A DNA stretch of 64,000 nucleotides from Emydura subglobosa. Taxonomy: Eukaryota; Chordata; Testudines; Chelidae. Below, in pieces: positions 1 to 11,482 of this stretch; position 1 is the first letter of the stretch; every line of letters starts with the position of its first letter. The notes under the pieces were generated by a model. That model did not search any database. It saw only the letters and a program-made list of their open reading frames with translations, and was not told where the DNA came from. Position numbers and translations under genes: made by a program. The stretch spans positions 2,462,960 through 2,526,959 of the forward strand of contig ML679961.1 of assembly GCA_007922225.1 (NCBI GenBank), in the 5' to 3' direction.

Positions 1-2087
1 GACAGGAACGCCTCCCAGAACAGGTAGTACACCTGAAGCCAGCAGTCCATGCCAGGGCTATGTCAGTTCGGCACATCTCCATTCTCTTCAACAGATAATG
101 TACTGCTCATGCTATTACATATACCCCTAGTACATCTGATGTGCCCTGTGGCAGTGAAAATAGGTTAAGTGGCGCTAACAGGAATGCAGCATGAAATAAT
201 CTTGCTGAGACATAAATCACTAGACATTACCATCTAGTAATAAATTGGTGTACGTTGCATGTGTCCTTTCAGCCCTGATCAGGCTATGTTTGGAAGGAGG
301 AGATGTGATTGGTTAGTTATTTCAAGGCTCATATTCCAAAGATATACATGTAAAGAGATTTCCTGGTTCAGTTCATCCAAACTGCTGATCCCTTTCCAGT
401 TTGAATCTGTTAGTGGGCCAGCTGGTTCATACATATCCATTGCTGCTACATCCACCAGTCACACAAATAAAGTCTGCTTGTCAGGTTTGTTAGAGCAATC
501 TCCTGACAGTGTAACATATACATTTAAGTGGCAGAAACAGCTTCTGAGAAAATATGGGCCGTTAATTGAAGACCAAAGTAGTGTGTAGACAGCAGGGAGT
601 TGACAGTTCAATATAATTACATATCACTCTTTACCAGGATGCATTAAAAGTGATGTGTCCCCTCAGATTCATACTACAATTATTGCCTTTGTAAGAAGTC
701 AAGAGTGAAGTCTATGAGGAAAAGAGTTGAGCTTAAATGATTTGGAAAGCATGCATACTTGCAAACCCTGGAGCTGAGACAAGCCCACAGCAAAGGTAAG
801 TAGTTTTTACCCACACAGCTTCCTCCCCAGTAGAATACCATTATATTTTTCCACATCTCATCTGAAAGGAGAGCCCCACTCTGTGGGAATTATGTGTCAG
901 CTTCCCAAGTCCTACGGCTGGTCATTTGAAGTCACTTCACAAAGAGTTGCAAAAGATACCCCACGGCCATGCCTTAACCATGTACTGGCTGTGCTTGGCC
1001 ACCAGAAGAAGCGATAGGGAAAACTGGGGTAACTGTGGTTTTGTAAAACATGGTCGCAGGCTCTGTTTTTTGTTAGGTGGTCAGCATACACACAGACCAA
1101 TTAGAATATTGTATTTCTTTTTCTCTTTCTGGAAGGTGGCAACATAACACCGCTTTGATTCTCAGAACGCAGAACCCGGACACACACCAACCCAAACTAG
1201 AAAGACACAAGGCAGGCTGCCCACTAAGGCAGAGAGGCACATTTCAACCCAACTTGCCCAAGGCTGGCGCTTTGCAGGCTGATTGCTGAAAGACTCAGAT
1301 GGCAGACTTCCCTACAGAGACCCCAAGCCTGCATGCAGGAGCAGCGAACCCTTTTACCTTCAGTGACAGCTTGTAATTGTGACACGGTTTTCAACTCACC
1401 CCGGCGCTGAAAAGTTCAATTCAGACTCAGCTCCCTCTGAGCCACCTCCCCAAAGTTTGAGGCCGATGGAGGTGACAGAAGGGGTATGTCAGATAAAACG
1501 GACTCTAGTGCTGGCCCTCTTGATTTTAAAATGAGAAAAGGAACATCTGTTTCAGTGCATCTCCAAGAAGGGTTGTATTTACGAACCAATGGCTTGTCAA
1601 AAGAACAAGTATCTTAAAAGAAGCACCTAGCCACGGGAACGGAAACCCTCCGAAATGGTCTGGAACAAATATGAACATCTCTTTTTTCATTCCATGTGTT
1701 GAATGTTAACATAACCCTTCTGCCAGGTGTTGATGGCAGCAAAAAGGGCCACGTTCAGTCTTCTAGGGGCTTCCTTAAAGACTTAGCCAACACTGGGACC
1801 AGCCCCTCCTCCCCCAAAACCTAGGAAATATATCTACCGGCCTTCTTGCCCGGATGGGTAATACTTTCCCACTCACAAGCGGTGAGCCAAGAGTTTAAAA
1901 CAAAGAGAACTTCATTAAGGGGACTTCGGGGAGGGACAAGAGGAAGCATTTGGATGAGAATGCAATTAATAAATCAACAGATTCCCTTAGGTGAGACTCA
2001 CACCCCTCAGAAGGCCGTTAACCATAGTCTCATCCTCAGTCCTCCTCCAGAGGGGAGGGTCCCAGAGCTCAGGTTGCTGCCCGAGAC
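1..2087. other. Unique non-coding DNA
   Basis: I see no recognisable gene, RNA or repeat here. Open frames are short (longest 109 codons at 259-588) and have no recognisable domain. Composition is ordinary AT-leaning vertebrate intergenic or intronic sequence. Confidence 0.5.
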
Positions 2088-2193
2088 GGAACGTCTACAC
2101 CTCTGGTAAACAGTCCTGAAGCTCCAACCCCGCGACCCTGAGTCAGCTGGCATGGGCCAGCCACCGGCGTCAAATTGCAGTGTAGACAGCCCT
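2088..2193. mobile_element. Short MITE with GTCTACAC termini
   Basis: The block has GTCTACAC near its left end (about 2093) and the inverted form GTGTAGAC at 2180-2187, enclosing about 100 bases. This is the layout of a small non-autonomous DNA transposon. The terminal core matches the ends of the PIF/Harbinger element at 8643-11756, so mobilisation by a Harbinger transposase is plausible. Exact ends and target duplication were not resolved. Confidence 0.5.
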
Positions 2194-5100
2194 ATGGCTT
2201 CAGGCCACATGCTACATTAAGGGTGAGTTTTTCTAGCGATGCTGAGGTAAACTCTGGGCATCAGTCACTAGTGAAAACATATATGCAAGGAACTAGGTTA
2301 AAATAGGTACAAGGGCTGAAAACCCTGAGACCTCAGATACATGATTGGTTGAAGGCAGAACCTAAGACACTCTCTAATTAAATTTCCTGTCTGTCTTCAG
2401 CAAAAGCCCACTTACTTCTGCCACTTTTGGTGGACATGTGCGATGCTGAAAAGCAGAAGAGAAGGATCAGGTTTAGATCTGGGTCAGCATAATTTTGTCT
2501 GCACTGGGGATGATAAAAGTATTTCCCTGCTTCGGTTTCACAGCATAAAAACAATATTCAGATACTAGGTAAAGCAGAGGAATATCATTTATAAAATGCA
2601 CAGTAGGTTAGAACTGCAATGCAGTAAAAACAGAAAGGCATCAGGTCATCCCTTTCAAAAAGAATCTAAAGACATTAGACATGCTGTGAATCCCCTCTCT
2701 AATTTACGCCATCGGTAGCAAGAGATGATACAAATTTTGCATCTACTCTTGCTCTTAAATGTGCAGTAATATGCTAAAGAGAGGAAAGAAGACCTGCATT
2801 TAAATGTTCTGCCTGTTATACTGTGTCACAAGTATTTTGTGCCCCAGAGACAGGAAACTACTGTGTTACTCCAGTGTCTGTGATACCACCACAGCTAACT
2901 AAGTGTTAAGACACGCATCATTATTCGGTGCCATTTGTTTCATTCTTTTCTTCTGCAAAAACAATTACTGATCACCAAGAGTAAACGAAACCCAAGGTGA
3001 GGAAATTGGCATCTTCTGTAAACTCTGGAGAGCAATTACTCATATTTAAAATACAGTCAGCCGTAGGCTACAGTATGTTGCAAAAGCAAATCAGCACTAA
3101 AAGTGTCTCTGGTAATTCAAATGATATGTTTTGAATTGGATCCCTGCTTCATTGCATATTTATATCCCGTGTGCTGTACGTGTAGCACACTTATGTCAAC
3201 TCTCTGAAGACAGCATTTTTCTGAAGCTGTTTGGCTTCTTGTACCATTTAAGTGGCCTCTGCATTGTCATTTATCATACAAATCAATCTCACCTGGATGC
3301 CATCAGATTTTCTTCCGAACTGTCATTTCTCTATTTTGTGTTCCCTGACTGAGAATATTCTGGGAGACTGTCGTGTCAGGAAAATTGGACAACAAAGCAT
3401 GAACATTATTCCTCCTTTAGAAAATGCAGATGGCTCAGAAAGACCAAGTACAACTCAGCAAAAAAAACAATCCAACAGGTAGGTTAGAACCAAAGCTATT
3501 TTCTTCCCAGGTACTTTCCTTTGATCAGCCTGATTAAATCAGTTCAGCTGCAGTCTGCATGTCCCCCTGCATGCAACTCTCGTGTTCTCTCTCTTTTTTG
3601 CCCATAAAAGCAACTAGAAATTAGTGCAGTTTTTCCTTATTGATAAATGAAGTCACACAGCAGCTATGCTCCTCAAATTGCTTAGCAGTCTGATCCTGCA
3701 TTTTCGATAGCGGCACTTAGAGGAAATTGCTAAGAACAACTTTTCATAACCTGGATGTCTAACATTAGGCACCAAACTCCATTCTACAGCATCTCAACGA
3801 GGGGGCGGAACTTCTAGATGTGCAACTGCAAGGTCCTGCTTAACTTCCGTCACCCAACTTTGAAAACTGTGGGCACCACACTGCCTCACGCTCCCAGACA
3901 ATCACTTCGAGGGGTGGCTGTGAGGAGGCGTGTATTTGCTTCTAAAAGGTCATCCCCCCATAAACCAATGAGCAGATACACCAGCCTGGGAAGGTAAAGA
4001 AAACCTCAGAAGTGTCGTTCGGTGCATGTCCCTTTCCTCAGATTGGATTTATTAAGACAAAGAAGATTAAAATTCAAGAGCAAAGCATCACACAATGCTC
4101 AGCAGTGACCACGAGAGGCTTTTCCAGACTTTAGCAAGCTGGGAGCGGAAAGGATGAGCTCTTCCCCCGAGGTAGCCACTCTTAGGAGCTGATGTAAAGC
4201 GTGGCTAAAACTGCATTGCACAGGAATGTGTTTTATTGATCCTACAAACCCTGGGACCTATGCTACTCGTCACTGAGCACCATGCATAGGTATCTTATCT
4301 AGTAACTATTTACACATGCTAGGAACCTGGGTAATAAACAAGACAAATTGGAATTCTTCTTCAATGAGCATAAAAGTGGCCTAATTGGTATAACTGGAAC
4401 CTAGTGGGAAGATTCGGCTATTTCCAAGTCACTGATAACTCAGAAGCAAATCATCTTGAATGCTTATGGATCAGTGGCCTAACAAACCAACTACAAGATG
4501 GGGGCTTTGCTGGTATTATTATTATTGCTATAGCTCCCAGGAGCATAAGTCATGGACCGGGACCCCATTGCAAGAGGCACCTGCTACAAACCAGCAAAGC
4601 ACACCAGGCTGATTGGCTTTTTAAGCACCTGTCTACAATGTGTAGGAGAAAAAGCTGCATCATCATGTAGGACTTCTATCTGAGACACACATGTTGCAGG
4701 TCTCATGCTGCAAGTACTATAAGATATTCAGAATTTCTAAAAAGTACACATAACTTCCTATCTCAAAAAATGTTGCATCCAACATAGAGGAATTCTCGTC
4801 TTGACAAATAAAGAGGATTTGATTGCAGAACTGAAGTTCAGTGGTAGCTTAGATGCATGACGTTATTGCATTTGTTCTGTGCAAACAGAATAAACTGCAA
4901 ACTAATACTACACAGACGTGATGCATAAAAGGACCAGTTTCACAAAGCAAAAAGCAATTATGAGGCAGAATAGATGGGACAAAGAATTTCAATAGAAAAA
5001 TGTGAATTGGGAAGTGTTTAAGAGTATTTTTCTAGATGCCCCAAAAGACACAATCCCACAACTGAAAAAGAGGACTACACTGGTTGAAAAAATATGCTGT

Positions 5101-5194
5101 TTTAGAGGGAAAATGAAAGCAGCTATGAAAATAAACCAAACTAAACCCAGTCTATAACAAAGAGAAAAAGTGGAAGTTGATAGCAATGACTCAT
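2194..5194. other. Unique non-coding DNA
   Basis: About 3 kb with no recognisable repeat, RNA gene or protein domain. Open frames are all under 95 codons and look like chance. Confidence 0.45.
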
Positions 5195-5500
5195 TTGTTT
5201 GTCTAACCTGTTCTGAAGAACCTCCAGTCATGGCGATTCCACAACCGCATTTGGTAATTTCATCCATTGTTTAACGACCCTGAAAGTTAGGAAGTTTTTC
5301 CTAATGTCCAACCCAAATCTCCTCTGCTGCAATTTAATCCCATTGCTTCCTGTCCTGTCCACAGTGGATAAGGAGCACAGTTTATCACTCTCCTCTTTAT
5401 AACAGCCTTTTACATACTTAAAGACAGTTATTATGACCCCTCCCCCGGCCTTCTTTCCTCCACACTAAACAAACCATTTTTTCAATCTATTTAGTTTACC
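5195..5500 (-). mobile_element. CR1-type LINE 3' fragment, antisense
   Basis: Read on the minus strand, this is the region coding the extreme C-terminal part of CR1 ORF2: the segment that normally reads as 'RGD...YLK', then 'DRTGSNG' and the 'KFFLTFR' block. It is heavily diverged and has no long open frame. It abuts a sense-strand CR1 piece at 5505, forming an inverted pair. Confidence 0.75.
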
Positions 5501-5504
5501 AAAG

Positions 5505-5885
5505 GGAAGGTTAAGAGGTGATCACAGTACCCACATGGGGAACAGAAAAGTGATAATAGAGACCTCTTCAATCTAACAGTAGAACAAGATTCAATGGCTG
5601 GAAGATGAAGCTAGACAAATTCAGATTGGAAATAAGCATATATTTTTAACAGTAAGGGAAATTAAACATTGGAACAACTTGCCAAGGGTTGTAGTGATTC
5701 TCCATCACTGGAAATATTTAAATAAAGACTACATTTTTCTAAAAGATCTGCTCGAGTTGAAGCAGAAACACTGGACTGGAAACAGGAAAGGATTCAGGGA
5801 AGCCTTTGGCCTGTGTTACGCTGGAGGTCAGATTAGATTATCACATTGTGCTCTCCGGCCTATACAATCTATGAATATGTGCAGA
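5505..5885 (+). mobile_element. CR1-type LINE 3' fragment, sense
   Basis: The plus strand carries the last part of a CR1 ORF2 and its 3' end: a 'LRGDHSTHMG'-like stretch, an 'NHWNNLPR'-like block near 5655-5690, and a 3' tail near 5810-5880 with 'cctatacaatctatgaat'. No open frame survives. It lies directly beside an antisense CR1 piece. The subfamily differs from the young CR1 at 43.8 kb. Confidence 0.75.
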
Positions 5886-5961
5886 TATAGAGCATCCTGC
5901 TAAACCATGTAGCCTGAGCTATAGATTATTTTGATTACTTAAGAATCCCCAATTATCACTT

Positions 5962-6805
5962 TGAGGGTTGACAGGTTCTTGTCCCAAGATCAGGCTCAGT
6001 GTTATTCAAATTATTATATAGTTGGGAACCCCGATGTGTGCAGATACAACACTCACACTACAGGAACACTTCTGTAATCACAAACAGTTTATTAATACAT
6101 TTAGCACAGTCACAAACACCCCAACTCAGTAAAGTCGACAGAAAGACTATGGAATGTACATCCATACACGCACAGCACCTCTTGCGGAACAATCTGAAAA
6201 GTTAGCCATTATCTCCCTCATTACCATTACCATCACCTTCCCCTTCAACACCAGTGGCCATCATTCTAGCACCTCCCAAGGACTACATCTCTCTCTCCTA
6301 CTGCCCCTAGGATGGGATGTAACTTTTGTAATATATTATGCTGACACCACTATGTTTGATGCATATTCAGTAGGGGATTTTCCCCATTTCCTTATTTATA
6401 TTTTCTCACCCTACTAATCTTGGAGTGGTCTTCTCCTATAGGTTGGTATATCAATAATCTTAACTCATCATATGTGTTAATTCGTTACCATGGCCCTATT
6501 GTGGTTAGATGTCTGCGGACAGACCTGTTATGTACGTCAGTTCACTGCCATGACACTCTTGTGGTTGGATCATGTACCTGTGGTTAGAAAGTCTTCTTAA
6601 ACACTCTATTTTCAGCTTCCCGGCATTTGGGGATTTCCACTGAGCCATTGATCTGTTCAAAGCTCATAGGCCTCAAGCCTTTGGCTAAGTTGCTGAAACT
6701 AACGTCTGACAGGACACAGGTCTGTAGGTTCCTTGCGTTACTGTTGAATAGAATGGAAAGCCATGACTATAATAAAGGTGAGCTAGCCCTATGGGCTACA
6801 ACCAC
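5962..6805 (-). mobile_element. Probable solo LTR, minus strand
   Basis: On the minus strand the block would begin TGTAGCCC near 6800. It has an AT-rich TATA-like ATATAAATA near 6390-6400 and a polyadenylation signal AATAAA near 6090, followed by about 120 bases to a possible end near 5962. That order (U3, TATA, R with AATAAA, U5) fits a retroviral-type LTR. An imperfect duplication of about 60 bases (around 6482-6600) lies in the U3 part. No internal retroviral genes and no clear target duplication were found, so the ends are approximate. Confidence 0.4.
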
Positions 6806-7439
6806 CACTGCAACATCTTCCCCTTTAACTTTTATAGCCCCACCCCAACGCATCCATGGAATGGGCAAGGATTCCACGTTCTCCTTGATGTAACTCCTTA
6901 TACACAGTTTGTTAAGAAGAGAGCCTTTCTTCTTTGTTACATTTCCTCTCCCATGTACACTTCGTAAATGGCATTCAGTGAGAAGACAGGCAAAAGAAAT
7001 CTTTCTTTAGAACCGAATGCTAGCAAAGAGGTGAAAATTTGGGTATTCTATGACATTTCTGAGCAGAGATGAATCCCTGAACGCCAATTTCAATTACATG
7101 CAAGAGATACCTAACCTTGTGAGCTGTGCAAACTCAGTAGTTTAATAAACTTCCCATGGGTTAGCCAATCTCTGAGCTCAAAACTTGCATAGCCTTAACT
7201 GTTGTTATACCTTCAGGTGCAATTTGTTTTTATTTGCAATGTTCTTTTGTGGTGAGTAGGGAGTGAAAAATATGTCAACATTTTCATGAGGAATGTGCAG
7301 AACTGAAATCTTCAGCTAATAAGAATTCAAGTTTGGAAAGTGTTATTTAAAGGTGAAGCCCAAACCTTCATTTAAAGTGAAATTAAAGATCTGGCAGATT
7401 ATCAGAATTTTTCAACTCAGAGATTACATGAAAATGGAA
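6806..7439. other. Unique non-coding DNA
   Basis: I see no repeat or gene. AT-leaning sequence with only short frames. Confidence 0.4.
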
Positions 7440-8312
7440 CTTTGCATTTGATGACACTAGCTGGGGGGAAGTGGTAGATACATTGGGGGGAAAGGATTGG
7501 ATATAGAGTGACCTATACAAATTAGAGGATTTGGGCCAAAAGAAATCTGATGAGGTTCAACAAGGACAAGTGCAGAGTCCTGCACTTTGGATGAGAGAAT
7601 CCCACGCACTGCTGCAGACTGGGGATCAACTGGCTAGGCAGCAGTTCGGCAGAAAAGGACCTGGCGGGTTATAGTGGACAAAAAACTGGATATGAGTCAG
7701 CAGTGTGCCCTTATTGCCAAGAAGGCTAATGGCATAATGGGTTGCATTAGTAGGAGCATTGCCAGCAGATCGAGGGAAGCAATTATTCCCCTCTATTCGG
7801 CACTGGTGAGGCCACATTTGGAATACTGGGTCCAGTTTTGGACCCGCCACTACAGAAAGGGTGTGAACAAATTGGAGAGGCCAGCCAAAATGATTACGGT
7901 GCTGGAGCACGTGATTTATGAGGATAGACTGAGGGAACTGGGCTTGTTTTGTCTGCAAGAGAAGAATAAGGGGGGATTTCATAGTAGCCTTCAACTACCT
8001 GAGATGAACTTCCAGGGAGGATGGAGCTAGGCTCTTCTCAATAGTAGTAGATGACAGAACAAGGAGCAATGGTCTCAAATTGCAGTGGGGGAGGTCTAGG
8101 TTGGATATGAGGAGAACCTTTTTCACTAGGAGGATGGTGAAGCACTGGAATGGGTTACCTAGGGAGGTGGTGGAATCTCCATCCTTAGAGGTTTTTAAGT
8201 TGTGGCCTGACAACTTGTGGGATGATTTAGCTGAGGTTGGTTCTCCTTTGAGTAGGTGGTTGGATTAGATGAACTCCTGGGTCCCTTTCAACCCTAATCA
8301 TTTATGATTCCA
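7440..8312 (+). mobile_element. CR1 LINE, truncated 3' copy with ORF2 remnants
   Basis: This is a 5'-truncated CR1. It starts in the reverse-transcriptase thumb region, just after the 'FADDTKL' motif (degenerate near 7440), and runs to a degenerate 3' end near 8311. Two open pieces remain. 7674-8030 includes '[19 protein letters not shown]' and '[13 protein letters not shown]'; 8080-8268 includes '[17 protein letters not shown]'. Frameshifts separate them, so the copy is dead. CR1 ORF2 encodes an endonuclease and reverse transcriptase, and only the C-terminal part is present. It lies immediately before the nested hAT/Harbinger structure. Confidence 0.9.
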
Positions 8313-8391
8313 GCCACTGGATCATGTTATACCTTTCTGGGCTATCCTGAAGAGCCTGGTACTATCGAATTTCTGTTCCTCATACGGGTAC

Positions 8392-8399
8392 TTGTAGAC
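8392..8399. repeat. 8-bp target duplication, left copy (hAT)
   Basis: TTGTAGAC lies directly before the hAT terminus. TTGTAGAA follows the right terminus at 11931-11938, a 7 of 8 match. Eight-base duplications are characteristic of hAT transposons. Confidence 0.75.
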
Positions 8400-9034
8400 C
8401 AGAGGAGGCAAAACACAACCCACGGCCAGATCCAGCCATCTAACTTTTCTGCCTGGCCCGCCAGCCTGCCATGTGGGAGCACTACACGCTGGAGCATCAG
8501 GCAGCTTTTGGCCAGTCGCTACCCAAACTTCCTGCTTCCAGTTATGTAGGCGAAAACAGGAAGTCCGGGAAGCGACTGGCAGAGAATCACTAAGCTGTCT
8601 GATGCTCCAGTTGTCAAGGTAACTGGTGTGTTGGGCAGCTTAGGCCTGGTCTACACTGGTGACTGAGATTGACTTAAGGACCCGTCATTCGAATTAATTA
8701 CATCTGCGTCTACACTGATGCCACTGTTAATTCGAATTAAGGTGCCTGTAAAATCGACCTAATAAGACCACCTCCGCAAGTGGTGAGCACCTAAATCAAA
8801 TTTGTTAAATCAAATTAGCATCAGTGTAGACACAAAGTGTCAAATCGAATGAATTAACCTCCAGGCTGTATCCCAAAATGCCCCACTTTGACCGCTCTGC
8901 ACAGTCGCGCTGTGCTGCTCCGTGGTCACAGAAGCAGGAAAAGTCCCCTCCCCTCAAGCCCTGGGAACATTTGAATTTCTATTTCCTCTGCTTGCTGCCA
9001 GGGTTGGGAGAACTTTGCCACTATTCTCAGCACG

Positions 9035-10500
9035 GCTACTGCAAAGCCCAAACGTGCTCCAGCATGGAGTTGGCCGGAGGTCTTGGACCTCATCCGGCTG
9101 TGGGGCGAGGAGTCTGTTCTGGCTCAGCTCAGAGCCAGCAAAAGGAATCTGGACATTTATGGGAAGATATCCCAGGGCATGCTGGAGAAGGGACACCAGG
9201 GGGACGCTCAGCAGTGCCGCGTGAAGATCGAGGAGCTGCGCCAGTCGTATCAGAAAGCCAGGGAAGCTAACAGCTGCTCGGGCTCCTCTCCCAAAACATG
9301 CTGGTTCTATGATGAGGTGCACACAATTCTGGGGGGCGATCCCACCATGATGCCTCCCCGCAGCATCTATACCTCTGCTAGGTCACAGTCCATGAACAAT
9401 GCGGAGGACTCTGTGGACGAGGAGGAGCAGGAAGCTGAGGAGAGCAGGGTGCAGGAGAGCGGGGTGTCCGTTCTCCCAGAAAGTCAGGACTTATTCCTGA
9501 CCCCCGAGCAGTCCAGAAGCACACAGGACAGCACTAATGATCCCGGGGAAGGCACATCTGGTGAGTTTTCTTTCTTCTTAGCATTTCTGCCCTCGAACAC
9601 TGGGTGTGGGGGGAACGAAGGGGATCTCAGGCGTTTCAGTGACTGTAGTGGGTGGTTACCCAGGGATCCTGTTTTTTATGTGATGCAAAACGCTAATTTT
9701 ATCATCAGTTGATGATACATGAAAAAGTTAACGTATGCAATCTGTTTTCCCTTGAATAATTTTTCAAGGACGGCTGCCTTGTTCCTCCCTCCATGGTAGG
9801 ATTCTTCTCTGCACTCTCGGTAGCCAGCATCATGGCTTCATGCGTTTTAAGAATATCCTCCCCTCCCACCCCCACATGCAGTCCGCACTTTCTTTCCGTA
9901 AGGGTTTGGAAGAAAAGCAGATTCTCCCCCAACCTACCCCCCGCAGCACACGATCTGCAGTTCCTCTCTGGAAGGGTTTTAAATACAAGCACAGAGAGAA
10001 AATCATTAGCTACATTGTAACAAGGCATCATTATTGAGATTGATACATATGTACCTTGTTCTTCACTATGCGAACTATGGCTACCTTGTTATTTCTCTTT
10101 CATTCTGTAGACACCTAGCCAGTGGGCCGACCATTAAGCAGTGCTGAGGACAGACTGTCTCAGATTAGAAAAAGGAAGAAAAAAAGCAGAGATGACATCT
10201 TTTCGGAGCTCATCAACACCTCGGGCAGCCGCAGAGACAGAGCAAAGGGCGTGGATGCTGATTTTGTCCCAGAACATGGGACAAATGCAGTAACATGATT
10301 GCAGCGCCACACAGGAGATGCTGCGACTCCTGCGGGACCAGGCAGACTTGCTTCTGCTTATTGTGGACGGAGTCCCGCTGCAGGCCCTCCATAATGCTCC
10401 TCGACGTAATTCCGTGCCGCCCTCCCCCTCACCTGCCCCAAACAGGTCTCGGAGGAGATTGGCCAGGATGCAGTACTTGTTCTCCTCCACCCCGGTGTGA
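9035..10500 (+). pseudogene. Harbinger Myb/SANT-like DNA-binding protein, two-exon pseudogene
   Basis: In Harbinger elements this protein binds the transposon ends and brings in the transposase. Exon 1 is open to 9560. It contains a SANT-like start ('PAWSWPEVLDLIRLWGEES', about 9056-9112), then 'QCRVKIEELRQSYQKAREA', 'CWFYDEVHTILGG' and an acidic Glu-rich linker with 'LPESQDLFLTPEQ'. It ends at a perfect donor GTGAGT (9561). The intron ends in a pyrimidine tract and TGTAG at 10110. Exon 2 (from 10111) keeps the reading phase, meets an in-frame TAG within three codons, then reads 'RLSQIRKRKKKSRDDIFSEL', a basic segment. After a frameshift the C-terminal 'MLRLLRDQADLLL' continues from 10318 to a stop at 10500. 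I saw no convincing initiator ATG upstream of the SANT start; the first in-frame ATG (9083) would remove part of it. Identification rests on remembered family layout. Confidence 0.82.
9561..10110 (+). other. Intron of the Harbinger Myb/SANT-like gene
   Basis: It is bounded by donor GTGAGT (9561-9566) and acceptor CATTCTGTAG (10101-10110) preceded by a T-rich tract. Removing it joins the exon 1 acidic region to the exon 2 basic region in one frame, apart from an early TAG. That frame continuity supports the splice sites. Confidence 0.7.
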
Positions 10501-11482
10501 CACTCCTTGTCACTGTCAAGGTGACCGGTGTACGGCTTCATTAGCCAAGGGAGCAAGAGGTAAGCAGGATCCCCCAGGATCACTATGGGCATTTCCACGC
10601 CCCTGATCTGAATTTTTTGGTCATGGAAGAAAGTGCCCGCCTGCATCTTAGAGAACAGCCCCGAATTACAAAATACACGAGCGTCATGCACCTTCCCAGA
10701 TCACCCCACATAGATGTCAGTGAAACAACCCCTGTGAGCCACAAGCCCCTGCAGGACCATGGAGATGTACCCCTTGGGGTTTATGTACTCGGTCGCCAGG
10801 TGTGCAGGTGTGAAAGTGGGGATGTGAGTCCCATCAATGCTCTCCCCTATTCCCCCGCAATTTGGGAAGTCCATCATGGCAAACCCATCCACCATCTCCT
10901 GCACATTTCCCAAAGTCACTAGCCTTCATAGCAGAAGTCTATTTATGCCCTGCACACTTGATTCACGGCTATGACCACTGTAGATTTACCAACTCCAAAT
11001 TGATTCCCAACCGAGCGGTAACAATCGGGGGTTGCCAGCTTCCAGAGAGCGATGGCGACTCTCTTCTCCACCATCATAGTTTGTCTCAAGCGAGTGTTCA
11101 CGCGCTTCAGGGATGGGGCCAGCTCCGAGCACGATTCAAGGAGAGTTGCCTTTCGCATCTGAAAGTTTTGCAGCCACTGATCATCATCCCACAGCTGTAT
11201 AACGATGCAGTACCACCAGTCTGTGCTTGTTTCCCTGCACTAGAACCGGCGCTCCACGGACTGCAGATGACACGTTACAGCCTGCAGCAATCAGGAATTG
11301 TTCTTCTCAATGTCTTCTAGCAGGGCAGCTTCGGTGGCATCGGTGTAGTACCTGCTGTGCCTTCTTGCTCTATTTCTAAAGTACTCCATGATAAGCCGCA
11401 GTGTATTTGTCACGCTGCAGAGCTGAGCTGGCTCCATGTCTCTGCACCAATAGCAATCGCCGGGAGTGAAAAAACAGCACAA
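10500..11482 (-). pseudogene. HARBI1-type DDE transposase, degenerate
   Basis: This is the transposase of the Harbinger element, which cuts and pastes DNA with an RNase H-fold DDE active site. On the minus strand, in order: an N-terminal piece (11482-11291) ending in a premature stop after 'DATEAALLEDIEKNNS'; a helix-turn-helix piece (11158-10943) with 'VGNQFGVGKSTVV'; then, after a frameshift, 'FPNCGGIGESIDGTHIP' carrying the first catalytic Asp and 'GYISMVLQGLVAHRGCFTDIYVG' (10919-10704). An in-frame TGA follows where the family has Trp, then 'HDARVFCNSGLF' and 'GDPAYLLLPWLMKPYTGH' with the second Asp (from 10691). The block with the third acidic residue (family form near 'VECAFGRLKGR') is missing. 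The frame instead runs into the antisense of the neighbouring gene's C-terminus near 10500. The copy cannot encode an active enzyme. Confidence 0.88.

Noticed and set aside
8878..9322. Open frames of 130 codons (plus), 100 codons (plus) and 122 codons (minus) over the start of the Harbinger Myb/SANT gene
   Set aside because: They are alternative frames of the exon that encodes the recognisable DNA-binding protein; none has a domain of its own.
10862..11320. 152-codon plus-strand frame
   Set aside because: It is antisense to the Harbinger transposase helix-turn-helix region and has no domain.
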